From Hyphomonadaceae bacterium (lineage in GTDB: Bacteria > Pseudomonadota > Alphaproteobacteria > Caulobacterales > Aquidulcibacteraceae), in the NCBI GenBank assembly GCA_021731005.1, contig JAKFYF010000002.1, positions 1 to 32,071 of the forward strand: 32,071 nucleotides of DNA. The letters are read 5' to 3'. A model generated the notes under the pieces. It was given only the letters and a program-made list of their open reading frames with translations. It was not told where the DNA came from and did not search any database. This document shows, in pieces, positions 1-8,832 of this stretch (position 1 is its first letter; each line of letters starts with the position of its first letter). The position numbers were made by a program, and so were the translations under genes.

Positions 1-6
1 CCCCAA

Positions 7-88
7 CCCCCTCCCCGCCACGGGATCGCAAAGCGATCCCGCTCGCTATGGATTCGCCGGCTGCGGAGCAGCCGGTGGGGGGAGGGGG
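7..88. repeat. Multibranched inverted-repeat element ahead of the SpoU methyltransferase gene
   Basis: Outer arms CCCCCTCCCC 7-16 / GGGGAGGGGG 79-88 enclosing hairpins CGGGATCGC-AAA-GCGATCCCG (21-41) and CCGGCTGC-GGA-GCAGCCGG (57-75). Confidence 0.8.
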
Positions 89-94
89 AGATTG

Positions 95-613
95 ATGCGC
101 GGCTATTTCGGTATTGGCGCCGAGGAAATCTCCAAGCCCATGAACCTGGGCGCCTTGATGCGCACCGCGCATGCTTTCGGAGCGAGCTTCTTCTTCACCG
201 TGAACGCGCATCCGAAACTGCGCGAGGCCTACAACGCCGATACTTCGCGCAGCTTCGGTCACGTGCCCTATTATCCCTGGGCGAGCGTCGAAGAGTTGCG
301 CCTCCCAAAGGGCTGCGCGCTCGTCGGCGTCGAGCTTACAGATGAGGCCGTGGAGCTGCCACGCTTCATGCATCCGCAAGCGGCGGCCTATGTGCTGGGG
401 CGCGAGCGCGGCTCGCTGTCGCCGGAACTCGTCGCGCGCTGCAATCACGTGGTGAAAGTCCCGACCAAGTTCTGCGTCAACGTGGGTCTCGCCGGCGCCA
501 TCGTGATGTACGACCGCCTGATCGCGCTCGGCGGCTACCCCGCCCGTCCGATCATGCCGGGGGGACCGAAGCTGGAGATGAGCGAGACGCCAAAGCGGCA
601 TCGTCAGTCATGA
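95..613 (+). CDS. TrmH/SpoU-family RNA methyltransferase
   Basis: ORF 92..613; ATG at 95 preceded by GGAGGGGG; motifs NLGALMRTAHAFGA, YVLGRERGSLSPEL and KFCVNVGLAGAIVMYDRL match SpoU methyltransferase motifs. Confidence 0.85.
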   Translation: MRGYFGIGAEEISKPMNLGALMRTAHAFGASFFFTVNAHPKLREAYNADTSRSFGHVPYYPWASVEELRLPKGCALVGVELTDEAVELPRFMHPQAAAYVLGRERGSLSPELVARCNHVVKVPTKFCVNVGLAGAIVMYDRLIALGGYPARPIMPGGPKLEMSETPKRHRQS

Positions 614-1514
614 CCGATCTCGCCGCCGCGTACGGCCGCCTCTCCGCCAATGCGCGCGGCGCTTTGTGGATGCTGGCTTCGGCGGTGACGTTCACGCTGA
701 TGACGACTTTGGTCAAACATCTCGGCCACTCCTATTCGCCCGCGGTGCAGACCTTCTATCGTCAGCTTGCCGGATTGATCGTGCTCGCGCCGATCATTCT
801 GCGCGATCCCAAGCGCGCTTTCGCGGCGCGGCGTTATGGCCTCATCCTGTTCCGCGCGCTTGCCGCCATTGCGGGCACGGTGCTGGGCTTCTACGCCTAC
901 CAGAACATGCCGCTCGCGGAGGCCAACGCGCTCTCCTTCACCCGCGCGCTCTGGCTTGTGCCGCTTGCTATGTTTGTACTACGCGAACCGGTCGGCGTGT
1001 GGCGCTGGGGCGCGACTTTGATCGGGTTCGCCGGCGTGCTGATCATGCTGCGGCCATCGGGTGCGGCGCCCGCGCTGCCCGCACTCGCGGGGCTCGCTTC
1101 GGCGCGCTATTCGCGATGACCGTAACCGGCATGAAGTCGCTGACTCGCGATCACTCGCTGACTTCGCTCTTGGTCTGGAGCGCGGTTCTGGGCCTTGCGC
1201 TTTCAACGCCTTTGGCGCTGCTCGAATGGCGCTGGCCGAGCGCGCCCGATCTTGCCCTGCTCGCCGCCATGGGCGCGATGGGCCTGCTTAACCAGGCGCT
1301 CTACATGCGCGCCATGAGCCTTGGCGATGCGGCGGCAATCGCCCCCGTTGAGTACACGCGCCTCATTTTCGCGCTGCTGGTGGGGCTCATCCTGTTCGAC
1401 GAAGCCCCAGACGGCTGGGCCATGCTGGGCGCCGCCGTGGTGATCGCCGCCACGCTGACGATCACGCTGCGCGAGGCGCGGCTGCGGAAAACGCCCGCAG
1501 TCTCGCCGGAATGA
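610..1514 (+). pseudogene. EamA/DMT-family transporter interrupted by a frameshift (or split into two ORFs, 610..1119 and 1116..1514)
   Basis: N-half in frame 1 (LSANARGALWMLASAVTFTLMTTLVKHLG...EANALSFTRALWLVPLAMFVLREPVG) and C-half in frame 3 (SLTSLLVWSAVLGLALSTPLALLEWRWP...YMRAMSLGDAAAIAPVEYTRLIFALLVGLILFDEAP); frames switch at about 1086-1112. Confidence 0.75.
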
Positions 1515-1518
1515 GGCA

Positions 1519-1555
1519 TTGACCGCCGCTATCTCTGTAACTATATTCGGTTACA
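1519..1555 (+). promoter_or_regulatory. hicAB promoter (TTGACC-N17-TATATT) with an inverted-repeat operator TGTAAC-N8-GTTACA spanning the -10
   Basis: -35 TTGACC 1519-1524, 17-nt spacer, -10 TATATT 1542-1547; arms 1536-1541 and 1550-1555. Confidence 0.65.
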
Positions 1556-1566
1556 AGGATCGAGGC

Positions 1567-1812
1567 GTGGCGGCGATCGACAAACTCATCGAGCGGTTCA
1601 AGCAACGCCCGGCCGACTTTACATGGGATGAACTCACGCGCCTGCTCGCGCATTGCGGGCATGTGGAGAAAAAGGCAAAGGGCTCGCGCCGCAAGTTCAA
1701 GGCAGAGGGGTTGCCAACCTTGAGCCTGCACGAGCCCCACCCTTCGAAAATCGTGAAACACTACGTCTTGCGCGAGGTCGGCGAAATTCTGGAGAGCGAG
1801 GGGTTGATATGA
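1567..1812 (+). CDS. hicA: HicA-family toxin (predicted mRNA interferase)
   Basis: Small basic protein ...[65 protein letters not shown] start at 1567 preferred over the TTG at 1519; ATGA overlap with hicB. Confidence 0.8.
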   Translation: MAAIDKLIERFKQRPADFTWDELTRLLAHCGHVEKKAKGSRRKFKAEGLPTLSLHEPHPSKIVKHYVLREVGEILESEGLI

Positions 1813-2162
1813 CCCACCTTGAGTACAAGGGCTATATCGGCACCGCTGAACTGAGCGAGGCCGACAACGTCTTCCACGGCAAGCTCGCCAATCTCCGCGA
1901 TTTGGTGACGTTCGAGAGCGCGACAGCGGCCGGGCTCGTGAAAGCGTTCCGGCACGCGGTCGACGATTATCTCGCTGACTGCGCCGAAGGTGGCCGCGAG
2001 CCAGACAAGCCTTTCAAAGGGCAGTTCAACGTGCGAACGCGGCCTGACTTACATCGCGCCTATGCGCGCATAGCGACCGAGCGGGGCCTTTCGCTTAACG
2101 AGGTTATTACAGCGGCGCTGGAAACCGCGTTGCCCAAGCTGCAGCGCAGCCCAAAGCGATAG
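1809..2162 (+). CDS. hicB: HicB-family antitoxin
   Basis: [31 protein letters not shown]...; C-terminal RHH-like [39 protein letters not shown] at 1809 overlaps hicA stop. Confidence 0.85.
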   Translation: MTHLEYKGYIGTAELSEADNVFHGKLANLRDLVTFESATAAGLVKAFRHAVDDYLADCAEGGREPDKPFKGQFNVRTRPDLHRAYARIATERGLSLNEVITAALETALPKLQRSPKR

Positions 2163-2164
2163 CC

Positions 2165-3295
2165 GTGAATCAACCCGCCAAACCCTCCCTCTCCGGCCTC
2201 GGTAAGAACGAACTGGCCGAGAAGCTGGTCGCCGTCGGCGTCGAGCCGAAGAAAGCCAAGATGCGCGCCGAGCAGCTGTGGCGCTGGATCTATCATTATG
2301 GCGTTACCGACTTTGCGGCGATGAGCAATGTCGCCAAGGAATTGCGCGCGACGCTAGCCGAGCATTACGCCCTCGCCCGTCCCGAAATCGCCGCCGCGCA
2401 AGTGTCCCAGGACGGCACGCGCAAATGGCTGATCCGTTTTGGGCCAGGCGTCGAGGCCGAGTGCGTGTTCATCCCCGATGTCGGCCGCGCCGGCGCGCTG
2501 TGCGTGAGTTCCCAAGTCGGCTGCACCTTGAATTGCACCTTTTGCCATACCGGCACGCAAAAGCTGGTGCGCAATCTCACGGCGCAGGAGATCGTCGCCC
2601 AAGTGCTGATCGCGCGCGACGCGCTTGGCGAATGGCCCACGTCGGATCGCCCGCTCAACGACGGCGACCGCGCGCTGACCAACATCGTATTCATGGGCAT
2701 GGGCGAGCCGTTGTACAATCTTGACCACATCGCCGCCGCCATCGACACGATCTCGGACGGCGACGGCATATCCATCTCGCGCCGACGCATCACGGTATCT
2801 ACCGCGGGCGTTGCGCCCAGGATCAGGGAACTGGGCGAACGCACCGGCGCGATGCTGGCGATTTCGCTGCATGCCACAAACGACGAATTGCGCAATCAGC
2901 TCGTGCCGCTCAACAAGAAATACAATCTCGAAGAATTGTTCGCCGCGATCCGCACTTATCCGTCGCTCGGCAACGCCAAGCGGGTGACGTTTGAGTACGT
3001 CATGCTCAAAGGCGTCAACGACACGATTGCTGAAGCGAAGGCGCTGGTGAAGCTCCTCGCCGGCATTCCGGCGAAGATCAATCTGATCCCGTTCAATCCC
3101 TGGCCGGGCGCGCCGTACGAATGCTCGGACTGGGAAACGATCGAAAAATTCGCCGAAGTGCTGAATCGCGCCGGCTATTCCTCCCCCATCCGCACCCCGC
3201 GCGGACGCGACATCCTTGCTGCTTGCGGGCAATTGCGCAGCGAAAGCGTGAAGCAGCGGGCGAGCGAGCGGGCGAAAGCTGAGCCAGCGCAATGA
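2165..3295 (+). CDS. rlmN: 23S rRNA (adenine(2503)-C(2))-methyltransferase RlmN
   Basis: Radical [67 protein letters not shown] start at 2165. Confidence 0.97.
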   Translation: MNQPAKPSLSGLGKNELAEKLVAVGVEPKKAKMRAEQLWRWIYHYGVTDFAAMSNVAKELRATLAEHYALARPEIAAAQVSQDGTRKWLIRFGPGVEAECVFIPDVGRAGALCVSSQVGCTLNCTFCHTGTQKLVRNLTAQEIVAQVLIARDALGEWPTSDRPLNDGDRALTNIVFMGMGEPLYNLDHIAAAIDTISDGDGISISRRRITVSTAGVAPRIRELGERTGAMLAISLHATNDELRNQLVPLNKKYNLEELFAAIRTYPSLGNAKRVTFEYVMLKGVNDTIAEAKALVKLLAGIPAKINLIPFNPWPGAPYECSDWETIEKFAEVLNRAGYSSPIRTPRGRDILAACGQLRSESVKQRASERAKAEPAQ

Positions 3296-3804
3296 GCGGG
3301 CCGACGCTTTCGGGCTCCGACATAGTGCTTCGCCCGCTTACGATCGGAGACGCCCAAGCTCTGTTCGCAGCGCACAGCGATCCGGAGACGCACCGCTTCT
3401 GGTCCGCCCCGGCGCACATGAGTGTCGGTGAGACCCGCGCCGACATTGAGAGAACGCTGATTCTATCGAACACACGCATGTGGGCGATCACCGAGGACGG
3501 CGGGGAAGCCTTGGGTCGCGTCGGCATCTTCGTTTTGCGCGAGGGCGTCGGCGAATTGGGCATCATCATGCGCAGGGAGGCTACCGGGCGCGGGCTTGCA
3601 TCGAAAGCAATCAAACTTGTCGAAGGCTACGCTTTCAACCAGCTCGGTCTGCATCGCCTCATGGCCGACATCGATCCGGACAATTCCGCCTCACTCTCGC
3701 TCTTCCTCCGCGCGGGTTTTCAGCGCGAGGGACTGCTGCGCAACAATTGGAAGACGCACCTGGGCGTCCGCGACAGCGTTATCATGGGCAAGCTCAAGGG
3801 GTAG
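3292..3804 (+). CDS. GNAT-family N-acetyltransferase (RimJ/RimL-like)
   Basis: [84 protein letters not shown] overlap with rlmN. Confidence 0.9.
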   Translation: MSGPTLSGSDIVLRPLTIGDAQALFAAHSDPETHRFWSAPAHMSVGETRADIERTLILSNTRMWAITEDGGEALGRVGIFVLREGVGELGIIMRREATGRGLASKAIKLVEGYAFNQLGLHRLMADIDPDNSASLSLFLRAGFQREGLLRNNWKTHLGVRDSVIMGKLKG

Positions 3805-3812
3805 CGCCGCGA

Positions 3813-5615
3813 TCACGGGCCGAAAATGAAATCCCCAGCGTTCAGATTGCCCAGCGTCACGTTGGTGAGCGTCAAGGTTTGACCGTTGCCGAAATTGAAC
3901 TCGACGTGGGCGCCGACCTGAGAGGCGACGGCCATCGTCTCGGCGAAGCTGTCGAACGCCGCACCCCAGCCGGCCATTGAAACCACATCGCCGGAGGCGC
4001 CGCCCGCGGCGAAATCGGTGATCGTATCGGAGCCTTCATTGATACGGAAGACGAACGTGTCGTTGCCCAGGCCGCCGGCCAACGCATCGTTGCCGCCGCG
4101 GCCGTCAAATATGTTGTCCCAGACATTGTTCTTGCCAATGATGAAGTCCCCGAACGCGGAACCGACGACGTTCTCGATCGACACCAGCGCGTCGCCCTGT
4201 GCGTGGCCGCCGCTGCCGACGCCCGTCTGCAGGTTCACCGTGACCGCCGCGTTCGAACCGGCATAGTCCGCGGTGTCGTTACCGCCGCCGCCGCCCAAAG
4301 TATCGGCGCCCAAGCCGCCGATCAGCGTGTCGTCGTCGGCGCCGCCAAGCAGCGTGTCATTGCCGTTGTCGCCGAACAGCAGGTCAGCGCCCTCCCGGCC
4401 AGTAATGGTTTCGTTGCCGTCGTGGCCCCCAATGATGTTGGCGTTGGCGTCTCCGGCCAAGGTGTCAGTGAACTCAGAGCCTACGATGTTCTCGATGCTG
4501 GTGTAGAAGTCGCCGTTGGCTTCGCCGCCCGCGGCGAAGCCGCTGAACAAGCGAATGTCCACGGCGGTCAGCGAGTTGACATAGGCAATGGTGTCGCTGC
4601 CGGCGCCGCCGAACAGATTATCCGCGCCGTAACGGCCCATGAGGACGTCGTTGCCGTCGAATCCCGCCAGCGTGTCGGTCACAAAGTCGCGGCCGTAGAG
4701 CACGTCGTTCTCCGGCGAGCCAACAACACTTTCGATCGATCCATAAGTGTCGCCCTGAGCATCGCCGAAAAGGCCGGTACCGGCCTGCAAATCCACGGCA
4801 ACCGCGGTTGAATCGAAATAGTGCACGGCGTCGATCCCATCGCCGCCGCCCATGAAATCGGCGCCCGCGCCGCCAATCAGAATGTCAATGCCGGCGTTGC
4901 CAAACAAAGAATCCACCCCGGCGCCGCCTTCCAAGCGATCGGCGCCATCGCCCCCGAACAGAGAATCATTTCCGTCTTGGCCGCGCAGGTCGTCATCGCC
5001 GCCGCCGCCGGAAACCGAGTCGTTGCCCTGGCTGGCCAAGAACCAGTCGCGCTGAGCGCTACCGGTAATAGTGTCGTCGCCAGTCGAGCCTGCGACCACA
5101 ACGAGATCGTTCGCGCCCCAGTTCACAAAAGTGAAAGCGCTGGTCGAGAACGAACCGGGGGCCGACATGATGACCTGAAGCAGATCTGTGATTGCCGAGC
5201 CGGTGAGCTGCAGATTTGTGCTCAGCCCGGCCCCGAACTGGGAGGAATTGACATACACGTAGGCGTTGTCGCCCGTGGTGGAGGCAAACTGGATGCGCTC
5301 GATGCCGCTGAGCGTCGCTTGTGACAAAAGGAATTCTTGAATGCTGCCGCTGGCGGAGACGCGGATGGTGTCGGTGTCGGCGCCTCCCGCGAACGTATCA
5401 CCAAACAGCGACGCCAGATTATTGATGACCAGCACATCGTCGCCGGCGCCGCCATTCACGGTATCGGCGCCATCTCCACCGGTCAGCGTATCGTCGCCGC
5501 CATTTCCATTGAGCGTGTCATCGCCAGCGAGCCCGTCCGCAACCTCGCCAGTCGCATCGCCGGTGAATGTGTCGTTGCCCGCGGTTGCACCCGGGCCAGG
5601 CGTCCAAGTACCCAT
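3813..5615 (-). CDS. RTX-type calcium-binding repeat protein, predicted type I secretion substrate
   Basis: Many GGxGxDxLxG nonapeptides (GNGGDDTLTGGDGADTVNGGAGDD, GGDGADRLEGGAGVDSLFGNAGIDILIGGAGAD); C-terminus NVTLGNLNAGDFIFGP; start MGTWTPG at 5615 with GGAGAG upstream. Confidence 0.88.
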   Translation of the reverse strand: MGTWTPGPGATAGNDTFTGDATGEVADGLAGDDTLNGNGGDDTLTGGDGADTVNGGAGDDVLVINNLASLFGDTFAGGADTDTIRVSASGSIQEFLLSQATLSGIERIQFASTTGDNAYVYVNSSQFGAGLSTNLQLTGSAITDLLQVIMSAPGSFSTSAFTFVNWGANDLVVVAGSTGDDTITGSAQRDWFLASQGNDSVSGGGGDDDLRGQDGNDSLFGGDGADRLEGGAGVDSLFGNAGIDILIGGAGADFMGGGDGIDAVHYFDSTAVAVDLQAGTGLFGDAQGDTYGSIESVVGSPENDVLYGRDFVTDTLAGFDGNDVLMGRYGADNLFGGAGSDTIAYVNSLTAVDIRLFSGFAAGGEANGDFYTSIENIVGSEFTDTLAGDANANIIGGHDGNETITGREGADLLFGDNGNDTLLGGADDDTLIGGLGADTLGGGGGNDTADYAGSNAAVTVNLQTGVGSGGHAQGDALVSIENVVGSAFGDFIIGKNNVWDNIFDGRGGNDALAGGLGNDTFVFRINEGSDTITDFAAGGASGDVVSMAGWGAAFDSFAETMAVASQVGAHVEFNFGNGQTLTLTNVTLGNLNAGDFIFGP

Positions 5616-5744
5616 GAGGCCTCTCCCCATTGATTGAGGCGCGCCCCCGCCAGCTGAAAATAACAGCAAGGCATCGATCAGCGCAAACGCTATTCGACTA
5701 TTTGCCTGGCGGCGCCGCGATTACCGCAGGCCGCGTGCGATCCA

Positions 5745-5763
5745 ACACACACACACACACACA
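5745..5763. repeat. Dinucleotide microsatellite (AC)9A
   Basis: Direct read: acacacacacacacacaca. Confidence 0.97.
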
Positions 5764-5806
5764 AGGCTCGGCGAAGGCGGAAGCGGCGCAGTGAGTGCGG
5801 CGGGGC

Positions 5807-6862
5807 TCAGTTCACGGCGACAGAAATCCACGCCGCCATCTGATTGAGGTAATCCGGCGCCAGGATCGGCGCCCCGGTTTGATCTGGGTACCGAAGGTCG
5901 TGACCGGCGCCGGGATATTCAACCACCGTAAGCAACGAAGCGCGGTCGCCTTGGTAGAGCCCCTCCAATATCCGCCTGGCGGTTGGCGTCGGCACGAGCG
6001 TGTCCTTCTCCCCGAAATAGGCGAGCACAGGCATCGACATTGCGTGGAAGAACGGGGCTGGATCGAATTCGAATATCGGCCGCAACCACTGAAAGAACCA
6101 GGCTTCTTCCTCTCCTGGTGTCGGACTAGCGCGATACCAGGGCGTACCCGACACCTCGCGCACCCGCGCAAAGTAGGCCTCGCCACCCTCGCCGGTGCGC
6201 GCAAGATCGAGCCCTTGCCGCGTCAATGCCAAAGCCAGCGCTTTTTCGTCCGCGGTCAGATTCGTCGCGTTGACCGCGGTTTCAGCTTCGTAGGCGATCT
6301 GCGCGCCAATGTTCACCATCGGAGCTGAGATCATCACCATGAAGGCCGGCTGGGGCGCTTGCGAAGCGGCAATCGGCATCACGTAGCCAGCCTGGCTCGC
6401 GCCGCGAAATCCGACCTTGTTGGAATCGACGCCGGGTTGTTGGCGCATGAAATCGAACGCCGCGCGCAAGTCGCCCGCCAACTCCTGAAAATTCGACGCC
6501 TTCCAATCGCCGGTCGATTGCCCCGACCCGCGTTTGTCGAAAACCAGGCAAGCAAGACCGCGCTGGGCAAGCCCCTCCGCCTCAAACGTGAAGCGCCGGT
6601 TCGGGCGCGCGACATCGCCCGAGCCATGCCCGAAGACAACGCCAGGAGCAGCGGCGACGCCAACGGGCGTGTAAAGTGTGCCGCGCAATTCAACAGCACC
6701 GTTGGAAAAGCTTACGTCACGTCTGGTGAACTCATGGAGGGTCGCTGGCGCTGTCTGGGGCGGCAGACCCCCTCCGGCAGACGAGCAGCCCCCCAGAGTA
6801 AGAAGCGCGGCGCCCGCCAGCAGGAAGTCGCGCCGCCCCGGCGTTGCAGTTCGATGGTTCAT
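5807..6862 (-). CDS. Alpha/beta hydrolase (dienelactone hydrolase-like), predicted Tat lipoprotein
   Basis: MNHRTATPGRRDFLLAGAALLTLGGCSS (twin-arginine plus lipobox); VFGHGSGDVARPNRRF, DKRGSGQSTGDW, GFRGASQAGYVMP nucleophile elbow, PGAGHDLRYP. Confidence 0.88.
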   Translation of the reverse strand: MNHRTATPGRRDFLLAGAALLTLGGCSSAGGGLPPQTAPATLHEFTRRDVSFSNGAVELRGTLYTPVGVAAAPGVVFGHGSGDVARPNRRFTFEAEGLAQRGLACLVFDKRGSGQSTGDWKASNFQELAGDLRAAFDFMRQQPGVDSNKVGFRGASQAGYVMPIAASQAPQPAFMVMISAPMVNIGAQIAYEAETAVNATNLTADEKALALALTRQGLDLARTGEGGEAYFARVREVSGTPWYRASPTPGEEEAWFFQWLRPIFEFDPAPFFHAMSMPVLAYFGEKDTLVPTPTARRILEGLYQGDRASLLTVVEYPGAGHDLRYPDQTGAPILAPDYLNQMAAWISVAVN

Positions 6863-7039
6863 GAAGCGCGCTCCCGCAGGCGCCAGCCCGCCTACATGGA
6901 GCCTAGCCAATCCGATCGAGCGGTTCTCACCTTATTCAGCGAAAAACACTCCTGTGAAAGCCTTTTACGCCGAGTTTCCTTGCCATAGTAGCGCTTTACG
7001 CTAAGGACATAGCGTTAATCAACTAGGACGCCGCGTCAA

Positions 7040-7564
7040 ATGGCCGATCAGCGCACTCCCCCCTTCGATCTCGACGACTTCGACAGGCGCATTCTCACCG
7101 CTCTGCGAGCCGATGGGCGGTTAACAATCGTCGAACTCTCCGAGCGTGTCGGCCTCTCCCAGACGCCGGTGCGCAAGCGCTTGCAGGCTCTCGAAGGCGC
7201 TGGAATTATCGACGGCTACGCGGCGCGGATCAACCGGCGCGCGCTGGGTGCCGGCGTGAAGGCATTTCTTGAAATCAAACTGGAGACGCACCGCCACGAG
7301 CACGCCGCCACCTTGCATGAAGCGCTCGTCAATTTGCAGCAAGTTGTGTCGCTGTTCGTGGTCTCTGGCAGCGCGGATCTGCTGCTGGAGGTGACGGCGC
7401 GGGATCTCGAAGACTACGACCGCTTTCTCATCGACACGGTGCTCAAATTGCCGATGGTCAAGGAAGTCCGCACCTCGTTCGTGATGCGCACGTTCAAGTC
7501 AGACGACGTCGTGAAATGGTCGCCCGCCACCGACGCCGCTCCAAATAGCGGCCGTCGGCCATGA
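7040..7564 (+). CDS. Lrp/AsnC-family transcriptional regulator
   Basis: LDDFDRRILTALRADGRLTIVELSERVGLSQTPVRKRLQALEGAGIIDGYAARI; RAM-like C-terminal domain. Confidence 0.95.
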   Translation: MADQRTPPFDLDDFDRRILTALRADGRLTIVELSERVGLSQTPVRKRLQALEGAGIIDGYAARINRRALGAGVKAFLEIKLETHRHEHAATLHEALVNLQQVVSLFVVSGSADLLLEVTARDLEDYDRFLIDTVLKLPMVKEVRTSFVMRTFKSDDVVKWSPATDAAPNSGRRP

Positions 7565-7606
7565 CCTAAATAAGCGCGGAGCGCGTCAACGATGGTCTGG
7601 GCGCGC

Positions 7607-8530
7607 TCAGCGCGCCTTCCCCAACACCTGATGCCCCGGGTGCACGATCACGCCAGGGATCGCCGCCGCCAACGCTTGCAACTGCGCCAGCGTCTCCCAG
7701 GCGCGCGGACGATCGGGATCGAAGGTGATGGTTTCAACCCGCTCGCCGCGCCAGCCGGCGGCGCTGTGGACAGCATCCCCGGTCACCAGGTGCACACCGT
7801 CGAGCGCGTTGACGATGTAGGCGGTCGAGCCGGGTGTATGGCCCGGTGCGTGGATGGCGAAGATCGAGCCGTCGCCAAACACATCGATGACGCCTGCCGT
7901 GCGCGCGTCAGGATCGGCGCTGAAGCGCCATTCGCGCAGCGGACCCCGCCCTTCGAGCGCGCGGCGCGTTGCTGGCGCGATGAAGCGCAACAGAAAGTGG
8001 CGCATGGCGCCATCGCCGGGGCCAACATAAAGCGGAATCTCGCGCGGCAGATCGCGCGCGCCCAGCACGTGGTCCCAATGCAGATGGGTGAGCAACACCG
8101 CGCCGGGCGCCTCGCGGCCGAGCGCATCGGCGGTAGACAGGCGCGTTGTGAGAGTGTTGTCGATGTCGAACACATTGCGCACGACCGCGCCGAGATACCG
8201 CGGCGTGTCCGCGGGCAGGCCCGTGTCGATCAGGATGAGCCCGCGCGTGGGGTGGCGCAGTTTGTAGAAATAGACTTGGCCCTCCAGCGGCTCGTCTTGC
8301 CAATCCGGGGGCTCAACGCCCGGCGTGGCGAAGTCCTCGCTCCAGGTCCAATCAGCGGCGATCACCTGCTCGAAGGCGATGCTTCCCGGCTGTCTCAGCG
8401 CCTCCAGCATTTGCGTGGTCGACACCGGCGCGCCGAGGTCGCCGGCAATTGCCGGGTGGGTGGAGAGGCGCGCCGCGCATGCACTCAACGCAAACACCGC
8501 GGCCAGCGCCGCGAGAAAATTCTTGACCAT
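7607..8530 (-). CDS. MBL-fold metallo-hydrolase, predicted lipoprotein
   Basis: Signal and lipobox MVKNFLAALAAVFALSACAA; HLHWDHVLGA, HAPGHTPGSTAYIV, LVTGDAVHS; AHL-lactonase-like arrangement. Confidence 0.88.
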   Translation of the reverse strand: MVKNFLAALAAVFALSACAARLSTHPAIAGDLGAPVSTTQMLEALRQPGSIAFEQVIAADWTWSEDFATPGVEPPDWQDEPLEGQVYFYKLRHPTRGLILIDTGLPADTPRYLGAVVRNVFDIDNTLTTRLSTADALGREAPGAVLLTHLHWDHVLGARDLPREIPLYVGPGDGAMRHFLLRFIAPATRRALEGRGPLREWRFSADPDARTAGVIDVFGDGSIFAIHAPGHTPGSTAYIVNALDGVHLVTGDAVHSAAGWRGERVETITFDPDRPRAWETLAQLQALAAAIPGVIVHPGHQVLGKAR

Positions 8531-8586
8531 TGCACGCACCTCCTCGTTCGCGTCGCGGCGCGTTTCGCTCTTGCGTCAAGATGTTC

Positions 8587-8832
8587 TCACCCCGCGGCGC
8601 GGCCCCGCGCCGGCGATTCCCTCGCCGTGCTGGGGACATGCTCCAGGATGTCACCCGGCTGGCACTGCAGAAACTCGCAAATCGCATCCAGCGTCTCGAA
8701 GCGGATGCCCTTCACCCGGCCTGACTTCAGCAAGGAAAGATTGGACGGGGTAATGCCCACGGCGCGCGCGAGCTCATTGGAGCGCACCTTGCGCTCGGCC
8801 AGCACGACGTCGAGACGCACCACGATCGCCAT
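8587..8832 (-). CDS. Xre-family HTH regulator (YozG-like)
   Basis: MAIVVRLDVVLAERKVRSNELARAVGITPSNLSLLKSGRVKGIRFETLDAICEFLQCQPGDILEHV; TAATG overlap with the upstream DUF2975 gene. Confidence 0.9.
   Translation of the reverse strand: MAIVVRLDVVLAERKVRSNELARAVGITPSNLSLLKSGRVKGIRFETLDAICEFLQCQPGDILEHVPSTARESPARGRAAG

Noticed and set aside
3813-5615. Repetitive region considered as CRISPR or tandem DNA repeat
   Set aside because: Repeats are degenerate at DNA level and explained by RTX nonapeptides in the minus-strand protein.
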